In this document: positions 23,601-35,029 of the stretch, piece after piece
Layout: each line of letters opens with the position of its first letter
How positions within the stretch are numbered: position 1 is the first letter of the stretch
From: Larix kaempferi
Taxonomy: Eukaryota; Streptophyta; Pinopsida; Pinales; Pinaceae
Assembly: GCA_027924585.1 (NCBI GenBank)
Contig: BSBM01000150.1
Span: 16,970,001-17,034,000, forward strand
Length of the DNA stretch: 64,000 bases
Direction: 5' to 3'
The notes under the pieces: generated by a model
Told to the model about the DNA's origin: nothing
Database searches by the model: none
What the model saw: only the letters and a program-made list of their open reading frames with translations
Position numbers and translations under genes: made by a program

Positions 23601-23937
23601 TTTTTAGATGATATTCATCCACACATCTACTTATAGATAAGTAGATGATATAAATTTTAAACTAAAATAGATACACTCGTATTTAAATATAAATATAGTT
23701 AAATGATATTTATAAAATGGATAAATATTAAATGTATGATTTTTATTTTTAAAAAATAGATAACTAGTATTATAATATGGATAGATATTGACATTTTACA
23801 CAAATAGATGTTTATATCTTAAAATTCGGAGTGGACTAGATGTTTATATCTTAAATTTTACCAATTGATTTTATGGTAGTCGTTTTAAATTCAAAATAAA
23901 CAATTATAAATAAAAGAATATAACACTTAACTTATGT

Positions 23938-24523
23938 GCTGTGGAAAGGGAACAAATACCAAGATAGAGTTGCTTGGTTTATGGTATCTTCTTACTATTG
24001 CAGCAAACATGGGATTGCAGGAATTGAAGGTTTATGGTGATTCTAGAGTAACTATAAAATGGGCACTAAATGAATATCAATTTAATATCATTACTCTTCA
24101 ATAGTGGTACAGCAGAATTCAAGAAAAAATAAAACATTTCAAAGCATTATCCTTCGAACATATTTTCTGAGAATTTAATATGATTGTAGATGCTCTCTCA
24201 AAGGAAGCACATGGAGGAATTGAAGGTGTTATCTTATGGGAAGAGATCATAGAAAATCAAAGTTTGGATAATGGATCGGTCAATCTTTTTTACTATTATT
24301 AGTGCTGACAAAAATATAGTGATAGTATATGCTTTTTGTTATTTTTGAAGCTATGTATAACTGTTGTGAACATTTGATGCTGAGGATAAGATGAGAACTC
24401 TGAAAAGTCTCAAGGAGCACGTAAATCCTTTATGGAATTTTGAATATTTGTACTATTTTATTCGTTTTTTATTAATGAATATCAGTAGTATGACTTTTTT
24501 CCACTGAGAAAAAAAAAAAAAAC
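23938..24523 (+). mobile_element. 5'-truncated LINE 3' end, plus strand
   Basis: A 10-bp duplication TAACTTATGT flanks the insert at 23928-23937 and 24524-24533, and the insert ends in a pure A run at about 24509-24522. The body opens in a damaged RNase H frame: LKVYGDSRVTIKWALNEYQF, then IQEKIKHFKALSFEHIF and FNMIVDALSKEA, with stops in between. This is the usual ending of plant LINE ORF2 (GDS, then a His/Phe-rich strand, then N..VD.L.KEA). About 220 bp of 3' UTR follow. Confidence 0.85.
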
Positions 24524-24539
24524 TAACTTATGTTTGGCC

Positions 24540-25060
24540 ACCACAAGTTAAGTGGCTATGCTAGTATTTAATAATTTGGAGAATTTGATCCATTATTCTT
24601 TTGGTTTTTGAATTTGCAACATAATGTTTCTCCTCCTTGGTTGTCTACTTCCTTGAAGATGAGGAGGGTTTCAGCCACAAATTAATGTACGGTTTTTGCC
24701 TCTTCATCTTCTTGGTTGTCTACTTCTCTAAAGATGAGTTGGGTTTAAGATAATGAATCATTTAGATAGGTGCAAAAACATGAATCACCTTGAAGAATTT
24801 GATTATAAAATATATATAATTGTTAAAAGTAATAAGTAATATCATGATTTGTGATTTATTGTGGTTTAATATTTTTTGAATAAATATAAAATTTTATATT
24901 ATGATATTGAGAATTTATATGAATATTTAAATTTTTTATAAATAAATAATATTAAAAATCATTTAATTTATAAAAAAATTAATAATATTATGTTTTTATA
25001 TTTTATAATATTTAAATTTTTAAATAAATGATAATATCATAGATAATTACGCCGTAGGCG
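24540..25060. other. AT-rich interval, related to the 2.7-kb units far right
   Basis: No gene is seen. The segment about 24850-25040 (AATATAAAATTTTATATTAT, GAGAATTTAT, AATAAATAATATTAAAAATC) resembles the end of the repeat units at about 58830-59010 and 61500-61690, so the same repeat family is dispersed. Confidence 0.55.
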
Positions 25061-25076
25061 TTTCACCGTGGAGAAG

Positions 25077-25220
25077 CATAACCATGCACGTCGGCTAGAT
25101 TCCTCGCTCATAGAGCGAATTCCACATAACCATGCACGTCGGCTAGATTCCTCGCTCATAGAGCGAATTCCACATAACCATCCACGTCGGCTAGATTTCT
25201 CGCTCATAGAGCGAATGGAA
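25077..25220. repeat. Three 48-bp direct repeats, in frame as a 16-residue unit
   Basis: The unit starting CATAACCATGCACGTCGGCT occurs at 25077, 25125 and 25173. Because 48 is divisible by three, the plus-strand ORF 25068-25295 reads HNHARRLDSSLIERIP repeatedly. Immediately after it, ACGTGGATGGTTATG is the inverted copy of the unit start, allowing a foldback. No known protein matches; I regard the coding reading as unproven. Confidence 0.8.
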
Positions 25221-25229
25221 TGCTGTCAC

Positions 25230-26460
25230 GTGGATGGTTATGGTTATGTCCGCTTGCGGCAAGGTTTTATCGCCACCGTTGGTTATGCCATATGATCGCA
25301 ACCGAGACAGTGTTGTTCGGTACATTTTCCACTGTGTTCATTTATTCCCTGCGCATTTTGTTGCGGCCATTAGTTCCAAAATCCAACCGCAACAACGAGA
25401 CTGCATGCATGTAATATTTTCTTTGTGCGTTTCCTCAATGCGTGCGGATATCTAAAACTGTTTTACACCCAATATTTCCACTCATAGTTTCTACACGTTC
25501 ATTAATGTGTAATTTCTATCATGAAGAAACATGCGCTCTCTCACCTATTAAAACTCATGCTCGAGGGCGTGTCACCTTTCATTTCCTTGACCACTGGTGC
25601 ATGCCCTTATTTTGTTGAATGTAAATGCTCTGAATATAAAACGCCTCCTTGCAGCATGCCTATGTGTTCCTTTATATTAGTCGAGCATTTTTTCTCTCAG
25701 AATGAGATTCTTCCTTTTCCCTACGGTGCCTTTTTGTTTTTGGGCCTGAGTTCGATGTTCCCTTGGCCTATGTCTTGGTTCGCTGGTGTTGTAACACCTC
25801 TTCCAAGTGTCTTGGTTCACTGGTGTTGTAACGCCTCTTCCTCTAAAACCCACTAAATCCTTTTCAGCACCATCACGATTGTAGTAAGATCCATGAGCAC
25901 GAAGACTTTCCACTAAATACACCACGATAAGCAAAGACTTTCCACAAATACTTTGCACGTATACGCAACACCCGCCACTTGGTTATTCTGTCCTGCTACT
26001 TCTCTTGCTTTTGCTTCAGTAGAACTGTAATAAACATGGTCAGAATGAATGCAGCATAATGAGCTTCAATTTGGAGATATCCAACACACAACTTCATCTT
26101 TTGGAGTGGTGAATATAAGCTAAACCTGTATACAAAATCTATATTGTAAATCACAGGAGCAACATAAGTTCCTGCGTTTAATTCTAGCTATGTTCTTGAT
26201 TCCCAATACCCTGTATAATTGGCATATGAATATAATATACAAGCCAGAAAGACGCATTAGAAATCAATGATCGACACAGAAACTGGAGCACCCCATCGCA
26301 GAGGACAACGAGCTCTAGCAAGTTTTCATGGGAAAATAAATGATATCATCGAGCTTCCTAAACATTGATGAGCCATCTATAGATACACTTGATGTGTCGA
26401 CTTAAACGAGTTTTTTTTTAAAGTGCTTGAGCATATGAAATCTCTGAATTTTGAATTTAT
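25230..26460. other. Intergenic interval, no recognisable gene
   Basis: A short tandem duplication of about 38 bp (CTTGGTTCGCTGGTGTTGTA at about 25776, and again at about 25812) is the only structure noted. The ORF 25521-25856 has no family motif and partly consists of that duplication. Confidence 0.45.
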
Positions 26461-26929
26461 TTAAGAGTACTCAGGCTTGTGACATATTATACATGGGCGT
26501 AATTGTTTCTCTTTATCGAATTTTAAAGGTTGTAGCTTATCATGGAAAATATATTTTTGATGTTTCTTGCGGTAGACTACAGGGAAGAATTTCTCGAGAA
26601 AAGGATCCATGGATGTCACTCCGCCTGTTATTCACAACACAACTCAAAATTCAACAAATCCACTGAAGCAGATAAGCTTCAATTACTGTCTTCTGTTCAT
26701 TATCATTATAAGTTCATAGCATTAATTGCGAGATTAAACTATAAACGGAAACTGGACTGTTTTCCAAACATGGAACATACATACCAGATATACCGATATC
26801 ATAGCCGAAGATAGAGCCCCCAATCACGGCAACCATGCATGCAACAACAACATAGAGTGTTACTCGGCCCTGGTATTGTTGTGCCCTTGCTTATGACACT
26901 TTGACTCCATGCAAAGAACCGCCGGCCAT
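26461..26929 (-). pseudogene. Hexose/H+ symporter (STP family) 5' fragment
   Basis: Two exons on the minus strand encode the N-terminus of a plant sugar transport protein. Exon 1 (26929-26785) starts MAGGSLHGVKVS, then has a TAA where family members have Lys, then ARAQQYQGRVTLYVVVACMV and the signature GGSIFGYDIGIS of the first membrane helix. It ends in phase 1 before GTATGTATG. Exon 2 starts at 26624 after AATAACAG and completes Gly, giving GGVTSMDPFLEKFFPVVYRK. This is the exact STP continuation. After about 25 codons the similarity stops, and a TAA ends the frame at 26461-26463. The remaining eleven or so helices are not in the window. Intact STPs import hexoses at the plasma membrane. 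The stop at codon 13 and the truncation argue for a pseudogene, unless the TAA is a sequence error. Confidence 0.85.
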
Positions 26930-27446
26930 CCTCGACAAAATCAGCCCAGGTGGAAATGGGTTCTTGGAATATACAAGAAGGGCTCAAAACGTGGCCATGG
27001 GTGCAATTTTCAATGTCAACTTAGCTCCACTTGCCATGGAAGAAGACAAGAAGGTGAGTCAGAAGACAAGTGTCATTTTCAATGGCTTGATGTGGATGAA
27101 GCGGAAAAGTACTTTACAAATTATATTTCTGGTAGAGATAATTCCAACAGATAAATTATTATTATGTGATTTAATAATGATAATTTTTAAAATTTCATAA
27201 ATAACAAAATTAAATAATATTTTTCAAGTTTATTTTGAAAAATTAATAAAATTATTAACACAATTGTGTAATAATATTGATTTTGAAAAAACTATTAAAA
27301 AATCATTATAGAAAATATTTAATATTTAAATGGTAGTAATATTGTGTATATTTTTACGTTGATAAGGTGTACTTATTTCAATACATGGACTTGTGCTTTT
27401 AATTGTATTTATGAATTCAGTGGTCCTGATTTCATAATGAGGAATA
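26930..27446. other. Interval upstream of the transporter fragment
   Basis: No coding evidence. It would contain the promoter of the transporter fragment. The part 27130-27400 is very AT-rich. Confidence 0.4.
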
Positions 27447-27690
27447 TTACGCCACCGATCGAAGCAAGCGAGCCCTAGAAGAGGCTTCTTTCGCTTCCCT
27501 GGCTTTATCCGAAACAACCTGCCCCGTTTCCGCCGCCTTCTGTTGAATAGCGCTGGTTTTCTCCTTGGCTTTCTCTTTGTCCTGCTCGGTGGTTTGGCCT
27601 GCCTTTTCTTTTACATTTCCAAATTGTTGTTGATGGCCTTCATTTGCCTTCTCGATTGCATCGTAAGTGTTGTCCTTCGCTTGTCCAAGC
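27447..27690 (-). CDS. LEA-like (late embryogenesis abundant) protein, last exon
   Basis: The minus strand shows an acceptor with a pyrimidine tract (TTTGTTTACAG) and then an 80-residue frame ending in TAA at 27447-27449. It starts LGQAKDNTYDAIEKANEG. It is almost entirely charged or small helix formers: VKEKAGQTTEQDKEKAKEKT, IQQKAAETGQVVSDKAREAK, EASSRARLLRSVA. The roughly 11-residue rhythm of Ala/Lys/Glu/Thr without Cys or Trp is typical of group 3 LEA and related stress proteins. These are unstructured, hydrophilic proteins that protect cells during drying. The single leading G requires a first exon, which in such genes is short and Gln-rich; I did not find one in the next kilobase upstream. 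The gene may therefore be truncated or have a long first intron. Confidence 0.7.
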
Positions 27691-29891
27691 CTGTAAACAA
27701 ACAGCAGAAAATGAAACCTAATTAGAGTGCAGCCAGAGCAAAATCCAATCTCAGCCAGAGCAATAGAGTGCAGTCAAGGGTTTCCATCCTCAACACCAAT
27801 AAGCTCACCAAGCTCTCAAATCCAATTCTCAGATATTTTCGGACAAGTGATATTCCGTCCTCAACTCCAATAAGCTCACAGAGTATTCTGCTGTCAGCAT
27901 TCTGCAATTTTTCCCATTTCAAAATGGGGAGTAATCCATTCCAAACTGAGATTTCCTTTTGCAGAGATGGAATCTCAGCATGAGCAGAATCCCTGGTGGT
28001 TTTCTGAAAAAAATTTGGCTCGTAAGACACTCTGCTGTAGAGGAGCACCAGAGAATCTAGGATTTACAGGGGCGTTTTCAGGTTCCGGCAGCTAAGAAGT
28101 TTTCCCAATCATTCTCTGTGCGTCGAGTGGTGGGCATGAGTGCCAACCTGCCTCGTCATCTTTGCATCATGCATGTTCCAACTATCGTGCATGCTCCATC
28201 CATCTGTCCAGTAGGTGAAGGGGCAGTTGTGTCTCTCTTTAAATTTGAAATACGCGTGTTAAAGGCAATGACATAAATTGATCCTACTCATGTTAAACAC
28301 AGTTAAACAAATATAAAAAATATATATATCGCATTCGAAAGTTTAATTTTTTTTTTCGATGAAACAAGTTGAAAGTCGACATCACTTCTTTCCATAGTTT
28401 AGTCAATGCACCACTAAAAAAAGATCACAACCATTGTCGCGCCCCGTGCGCACATCTGCATCCAGAAATAAAGGATGACCTTTCCTCGATCGCTATGGTT
28501 TCATGCCAGTAACACTCACATCACATTATAGATTATGGATGTTGTTGTGCTGTTTAACGAAGTCAAGTACACGATTGAAACTCTATTTGTCTGAAATTCC
28601 ATCTTGGTTAACGTCCGTCCTGGAGTTAAGGTTGATATGCCTCCTTCACCCCATAGGTGAAGTAACCATCATCATTTATTAGCCAGCACTGGTCATCATC
28701 GAGATTTCTTTTATCATATCCAAAGATATGATATTCATGGTCAATATCCAATTTTATCATATTCAAAATATGAGATTTATGGTCAATATTGAAATGAAAC
28801 AATACTCGTCGTTGATTTTTTTGATGCCCTACCAACCAGCCTGGCCATACCTACTTTGGACACATAGGTAAACTTCCATATTGTCAGTTCCATGTCACTC
28901 AGTCTAACATGTCACCCATGTGCCACGTCACCTTTCAATGAAACCCATTTCTAACTTCAAGCTTAATCAAAGTTATTCTCAATCTGAGATTTGTCTCATT
29001 TTAATTTACAAGAAGAAACTGTCCTCAACATTGATGAAATCCATGAACCCTGTGGGATTCGGTTGGTTGTATTTAATGAGGATGCTTTCTATGTTGCTTT
29101 GTGAATTGTTCATGAGTTGTGGCCCAGTATACTTGAGAAGTTAAAAGATTAACAAGTTCACATACAATTGCGATAATAATACCTTCAATTCCCTTGTTCA
29201 AGATGGCTTTGGTATGTATTTTATTCTGAGTTATTACTGTTGTTTTTTTTAGTGATTTTTTTAAGGAAATTGGGGATAAATTCATGATTCTTATGTTTCC
29301 CATTTACTTAACACTAGTTTTTTTGGATGATTTTTTTTGGGTTTCCAGATATTTTTATATTTTTTTCTTTAGGTTTTGTATATATTTTTGTAATAGAAAG
29401 GGAATTTTTTTTCTTGAAAGGGTCTAATGGTTTCTTCTGGCTGAATTTGGAACTATTTCTTGTTGATGGATATGGCCATGCAATGGTATTCTAAGCATGT
29501 TATTTTCTCATGCGGTGAAGGACACATATGCCTCAATATGATAACCCCATCATAATATGAATGGCAACATAGTGAATCACCATCAAAAAAATCGAATGAG
29601 AAATAAGAGAGAGGCAAGATAACTATGAGACCATGAATCAGCTAGCCTACTAGGCTACCATGGAAAACTAAAAGTAAATCAGGGAAAACATACTAAGAAC
29701 CATAAATATAATAACATTCCCATTAAGCTATGTATAGATAAACATGAATACAAGTCTCACAAACGCCCACTAACAAATCTTAAAACCCACGTTCAACTTG
29801 CAACCAACAGGCATCAAATGCCTCTCAGTGGCATGAAAACATTGAAATAACTGCAAAACAGAGAAGGAAAGAGCAAAGAAGGCTTACTCAC
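27691..29891. other. Interval between LEA-like exon and DUF1218-like exon
   Basis: The stretch 27722-28048 has an open minus-strand frame containing an internal repeat (ELIGVEDG twice) but no known family. RY-type CATGCATG at about 28168 could belong to a seed-type promoter; this is only suggestive. The rest is anonymous AT-rich sequence. Confidence 0.4.
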
Positions 29892-29990
29892 CCGGCTATG
29901 CTTGGCCTTTGTAGCAAAAACCAATGCATCTGCCACCAGCCCTAGGAACCCCACCACTGAGCATATTGCCATGTCTGACTTCTTCATCAT
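29892..29990 (-). CDS. First exon resembling DUF1218 membrane proteins
   Basis: The minus-strand exon of 33 codons starts MMKKSDMAICSVVGFLGLVA and continues DALVFATKAKHSR up to a canonical donor GTGAGTAAG at 29891. Plant DUF1218 proteins (related to secondary-wall and vein-patterning factors) begin with one short exon of this kind. It holds a first membrane helix with the pattern VVGFLGL..ALGFAAEA.R, followed by an intron in phase 0. The remaining exons, with the Cys-rich loop and three further helices, were not found downstream, so the gene may be broken. With only 33 residues the family call is tentative. Confidence 0.5.
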
Positions 29991-32650
29991 GGATTCTAAG
30001 CTCTCAAAGCTTGTTGGGTATTGGATAAATATGATACATAACCCAAGGAACTACATAAAAATGGTTGTTATGATTTCTTTCTTCTTTAGTAAGAATGCAT
30101 ACTACTACAACTCTTATTCAAATTGAATATGGACTGGGAGCCATTTACTCCTGTTGTTATTCACACTTCTCTATTCACTTCACAATTTCCCAAAACATTC
30201 CACTCCCACCAGTTCCTGAGATGGGTGCCACACCAAGTGTATGTTGAATATTGATATTCTAGGTAAGCATTGATCTTTTGTTGGATGTATATATGCAAAT
30301 GTGAGTATATATAATCATAAATGCTAAACAAGGCAAGTGTTAGGTGTTAGATTCTTCAAATCAAAGACAGTAATATGCTTAGCTGATTTTCTTGGACTTT
30401 TATTATAAACATTCATTGCATGATGATTTTTTTTAAATCATCAAACCTCAATTAGTGACTAATTAAATTGTCCATGCATTTTATTAAAAAATAAGTCAAT
30501 TTTACATATCATTGGATCAAAATGTTTCTATTTGGTTTTGTTTAAATACATAAAGCTATACTAAATCAACTTAATTCTCTTTTTCAAACTTAATAATGAA
30601 TTTTAATTGTGAACAAATTGCAAAAGTGTAAAAGCTTAGAAATGAAAATCCAAAAAACTGAAAAATTGAAGGAGAATGCATGTACGATAGAAGCAAATAG
30701 GGGTTTAAGTTAGCAAATATTAAATCGTAAGTAATAGAACAAGGGTTTATAAATGGGATAAAACCTTTATCCCAAACGATAGTCAGCACTCACCAAACGA
30801 GATTGAAATCATCCTAGCCATTCATCTACCATTAACAATCAACTGTCCATTTGTATTTGATAATATTTACACTTGTAGGTGATTTTAGTGGTTATGTTGC
30901 CAGCTGTCGAATGTATTTTTTCTCTTCGTCTATTTTACTGCAACTTTCTCCAAAAGCGAGGTCTGCGATTTCAATGGCGTCTATGTCAATGCCTGAGTAT
31001 GGAAGTATGTCGATGTTGTAGCTAGATTATGCGTGAGTATCTTCGATTTTTTGGTGACCTGCTGAAATTAAATGGATGGCTCTTGTTGTTTAGCTTCTAA
31101 GGTTACTTTGCACCAATAAATGCCCATGAAGATGGTAAAGATTGGGACTTAAATTGGGCTTTGTTTGGAATGTGCCAATAATTCCTACTTCAATTTCAAG
31201 AACAAATGCAGAGATAGGTTTTTGTGTTTGGCTCCTGCCCTTGTTTTCCCTTCATCTTTTCTTCTGACTTTCTTCTCATTGATTCCTTTCAGTTTCTGAA
31301 ACATGAAGATACTGTATGTGGTAAGATATGTTGAGTAATTATTCTTGTATGTCTTCAATCAACAAAAAAAAATGCACGATGGAGGTGAGAAGAGAAAGAA
31401 TGCCTGATAAGCATCCTCGAACGTCAAGCATTCGTCCACAGAATGTCGGTTTAGCAAACCCCGGTCTCTTTGCCACCAGTCTTCTCATGAATCTTCTTCG
31501 AGTTTCTCCATAGTTTCGCACAACCTCAATTGAGAGTTGGGATCTGGCAGCTACAATTGAATGGAACACAAGTCAATGTCGGAATAAACAGATAATTCAG
31601 GTTGTATTTTCATGTACGCAAATACCTGAAGTAATTATAGTTGATGATTACTGACTTGTAGAAGTTCTTGGATGTTGTTTTGTAGATAATCATGCAAGAG
31701 TTACCCCCAGTTTAATTGTGTAGGATTTACTTGAGAAAATGAGTAATTGCATTTCACCTTTTATATCTTATAGCATCCCAATCAAAGAAGAGCTTAGGCC
31801 AAGACTAAACCATCAAACTGTGATAAGCAAGAGTTAAAAAATGAATGATTTGGTGGAATTGTCTGCATCAATATTAGATGAGTCTTTCATTGAATATAGG
31901 GAAGAAATAATGTTAGTGTGCAATAGAACACACACATATATTTAATATTCGCGAGTTGGATCTAATATTGGAGACATATCACATTCTTGCCAAAAATATG
32001 CGACAAATATCAAGCATGCTTGACGCATGCTCATTTTGCAACTCGCCAAAAACATGCAGCAGTTATCAAATTCTCCACTTTCATATACTTAATATTGGTA
32101 GAGATGCATTTTAGTTCTAGAAGCATAACACACAATTTTGTTGTAAGCTGTAACATAACACACAATTTTGTTGTAAGCTGTAACATAACACACATAAATT
32201 CAACTTTAAACTGCTTAACATAACACACATTTTATACATGTCTTCCAAGCAAATTGTTGTGCCGCTGCGTTTCTCTCCAATACAACCTGAATTAATAGAC
32301 ATTGAATAAATAAGAGTGCACAAGCAAAAAATAGTTAGAACAACAACAAAAGTTTAGGCAATTCAGCAATGCAAACACTTAAGTGTAGGCCAAATTGTAT
32401 TTGGCATTCAATCTTCTCAACTTGCTTTTTCTATGTTATGTAAAGACGATTCTACCATACACATTTATATAACACTAATAGAACCTGCCAAGGGCCATGT
32501 GCCTTGCCTTGCACGCCATACCTATGTCGAACAACATCAACTTTCAATTGTTGTTTAACCACTTCTTAGTTGCTCAATATTCAATATTATATCCCTTATA
32601 CACATGTCAAGTTCCTCACTATTCACCCTTTATGTTTTCACATCAGGTAT
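29991..32650. other. Intergenic interval, short repeats only
   Basis: Around 32124-32240 a 30-bp unit CATAACACACAATTTTGTTG occurs twice in full (32124, 32154) and twice in part (about 32184, 32219). No gene could be supported. A short frame MASMSMPEYGSMSML at about 30974 ends in a stop and is not convincing. Confidence 0.45.
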
Positions 32651-33067
32651 GATTAAAAAAGCCAACAAGAAGAAGGGTAAGCAGATTGAGCCTAATGTGG
32701 AAACAACTCCAATTATACCAATTGAAACAATGTTTGAAGACACCAAACCCATCACAAGGGCCACTCCAAAATTCAAATGGGGTGACCTGTACATAGCTAT
32801 CAGAGATAGAAAAATACCATATGCAAAGCTCAAGGAATCAATGGTTTACCAAAACATCAAGAGGTTTGCCCTTCACAAGGCAGCAACCCAGCCATAATTG
32901 TTTCCTTTCTGAGAGGTGATTGGGTGGATTCTTCCCCATGTAGATACAACCACCAGGATCATTTCAAACGCCAATGGAGAAGGACTCACCTCCTTTCAAC
33001 CATGACACCTTTCAGCCACATACAAGCTGCCTTCCTCCAAAGTTATGCTTACTTATGATTGGGTAAG
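32651..33067 (+). pseudogene. Hypothetical ORF, part before the retrotransposon insertion
   Basis: The plus-strand frame begins MIKKANKKKGKQIEPNVETT after an AG-containing stretch and includes TPKFKWGDLYIAIRDRKIPY, AKLKESMVYQNIKRF and, after stops, ILPHVDTTTRIISNANGEG and ATYKLPSSKVMLTYDWV. It breaks off at the GTAAG target site and continues after 53209. I do not recognise a named family. The style (basic start, long alpha-helical body) is like repeat-borne hypothetical proteins of conifers, possibly distantly related to plant mobile domain ORFs; that is inference. Stops in the frame make it a pseudogene. Confidence 0.55.
33063..33067. other. Target-site duplication GTAAG, left copy
   Basis: GTAAG immediately precedes the LTR start TGTTTGC and is identical to 53205-53209 after the other LTR's end. 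A 5-bp duplication is the standard product of Ty3/gypsy integration. Confidence 0.85.
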
Positions 33068-33759
33068 TGTTTGCTTGGTTTTGCAACCAAGCTTGTGCAA
33101 TGGGCACCTATCAACAATGTGATAGCAGTTTCAATATAGAAAGCAAAAACGATTATGAATTAAATCTAAATCTAAACTAACATGTGCATATAACAAATAA
33201 ATCTAAAAACGATTCATAGAAAGAACAAGAAATAAAAGAATGTTTTGTATTATCATACCTCAAATGGTGAGGATTTGTGGTGTTGAGCAGCTCCAAGGGT
33301 GAGATGCTCCAGGCTCCAATGGTCTCTTCTCCAAGATTGCTACAATGGTCAAGAACTCATGGGAGATTTTGACAGCATGAGGATAGGATGATGGATGGAT
33401 GGAAAGTGAGGAGCCCCTACCACCTTTTTATAGTTTTTGGTGGTGGGGAATACCATTATGGTTTTGAGGAAACCAATGGTTTTGACCAACATGGTTTAGG
33501 TACCTTTTTCCCTCTTTTTTATTTTTTTTGAATATTTTGAATATTTTTATACCCTTTTAATATTTTTTGGGAATTCTGGACCCTTTTTTAGGGTTTTTTA
33601 TGTTTTTTGAGGAAAAATATATCTTTTGAGTGGAAAAAGGGTGTATTATGGTCATTTGGTGACCTTTTGATGGTTTTAGAGGCTCAAATGGTGGAAAAGT
33701 GGACAAATGGGTCATGTGAATAAGGAAATGAGCTAGTGAGCACTTTTTGGGTGTTAACA
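33068..33759 (-). repeat. 3' LTR of the Tat-like element
   Basis: On the plus strand it begins TGTTTGCTTGG and ends GGTGTTAACA, so it reads TGTTAACACC...CA on the element strand. Positions about 33290-33759 are highly similar to 52757-53204 (for example CTCCAAGGGTGAGATG, ATGGTCAAGAACTCATGGG, GAGCCCCTACCACC), which is the remaining part of the 5' LTR. It carries the usual AT-rich end and is preceded on the element strand by a polypurine tract. Confidence 0.85.
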
Positions 33760-33774
33760 GATTGCCCCCTGATG
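33760..33774 (-). promoter_or_regulatory. Polypurine tract of the Tat-like element
   Basis: On the element strand CATCAGGGGGCAATC directly precedes the LTR start TGTTAACA. The AGGGGGCAAT core next to the 3' LTR is the expected primer for plus-strand DNA synthesis. Confidence 0.75.
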
Positions 33775-35029
33775 TGTGAGGACAGGAGCTCATCATATGG
33801 CCGATAGACATCATAGTTCTTTTGTCTTTTCCCTAGGGTTTGGGGAAGAGAAGAGACCGGTTGGAGACTGGATCAACGGCCCTTGGAAGCTGTAAAAACA
33901 AAAAATATTACATGGCCTCAATATGAATGAGGAATAATCTCTGATAATGGACGAGGCGGGCATACCCATGCTCATATCAAGACATATACATAACAACTAG
34001 TCCCAAGAAGGGGGACATAAAAAATTTGCTGGTACATCATAATGGTCCAAAGGGGACACTATTTTGGGATGTACTCATGCTCATAACATGACTGATCTCA
34101 ATAACTGATACACTGGAATAAAGCGACAACCATTCTGAACAAGGTCTCAAAAGGGTTGATGAACTGTTGAAACTGAAGGTGTCCCACATCTGTAGGGACT
34201 CAATGACTGTGAGTCATCTCTGAGAAGTAAATGTAACTGTATACTTGAGGGAGTATATAAAACTGGGGTACATCTGAATATTGTCGCCATGCGCAACCCG
34301 AATATCTAGAGGAAAATGTAACTGGTTGTGTCCATAAGTAGACTCTCAAATGTGGAAGAGTCAGGCGGTATCTGGGGTCTTCAACAAAAAACTGAGAGGA
34401 CCAATACCCTGTGCGAGTCTCAACGATGCGATCAAGGTGTTGAAGTCGAGCATGTAAGAAACAACCATTTGGAGAGGCACTGAGGACTCTTCTCGAAATG
34501 ATTCGTAGGCACTCATCATAAATGGTGATGAGTCCAAGACATAGGGACCTCTAAGTCTATCCTCTGGAATAAATTTGGTTGGCGTCGACAGAGGGAGACC
34601 AGCAACTAACAAGGCAATGATGTTTCCTTGATAGGAGCGCGAGGTGTAGAACTGAAGTGTGGTAGTACTGATGGTAGGACTGACATACTGTGGGGATGAA
34701 AAATAACTGGGGTCGTAGAGTGGGTGGACTCAAACTTCCTTTGTTCAGAGCATGATGACATGGTTGACCTGGCAGCGTAGGAAATTGACTTGTAGGTGCG
34801 TGGATCATAGCTTTAAGGACTGAAGGGTATGTATTGTAGACTGGAGTGACTCTAGGGGGGACAAGCCGACGGATGCTGTAAAGGGCCTCTCAGGGTGACA
34901 TACTGCAGAATACTCTGAACAAAGGCGACCAAAATGGGGAAGCTGCCATATGAGTAGACATGATCTGTTGTGGCGCCGAGAAGCACCATTGGGTCCTTCT
35001 TCGTAGTTTTAATGAGCTCCAAGAAGCGA
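33775..35029 (-). other. 3' untranslated region of the Tat-like element
   Basis: No ORF with a recognisable motif. It separates the tandem arrays from the polypurine tract. Readings such as 34852-35160 overlap the start of the array and look accidental. Confidence 0.55.

Noticed and set aside
25521-25856. 111-codon plus-strand ORF
   Set aside because: It contains a 38-bp tandem duplication and no recognisable domain; minus-strand ORFs overlap it.
31328-31569. Overlapping ORFs near 31.4 kb, considered as later DUF1218 exons
   Set aside because: They lie upstream of the proposed first exon on the minus strand and lack the expected Cys pattern and helices.
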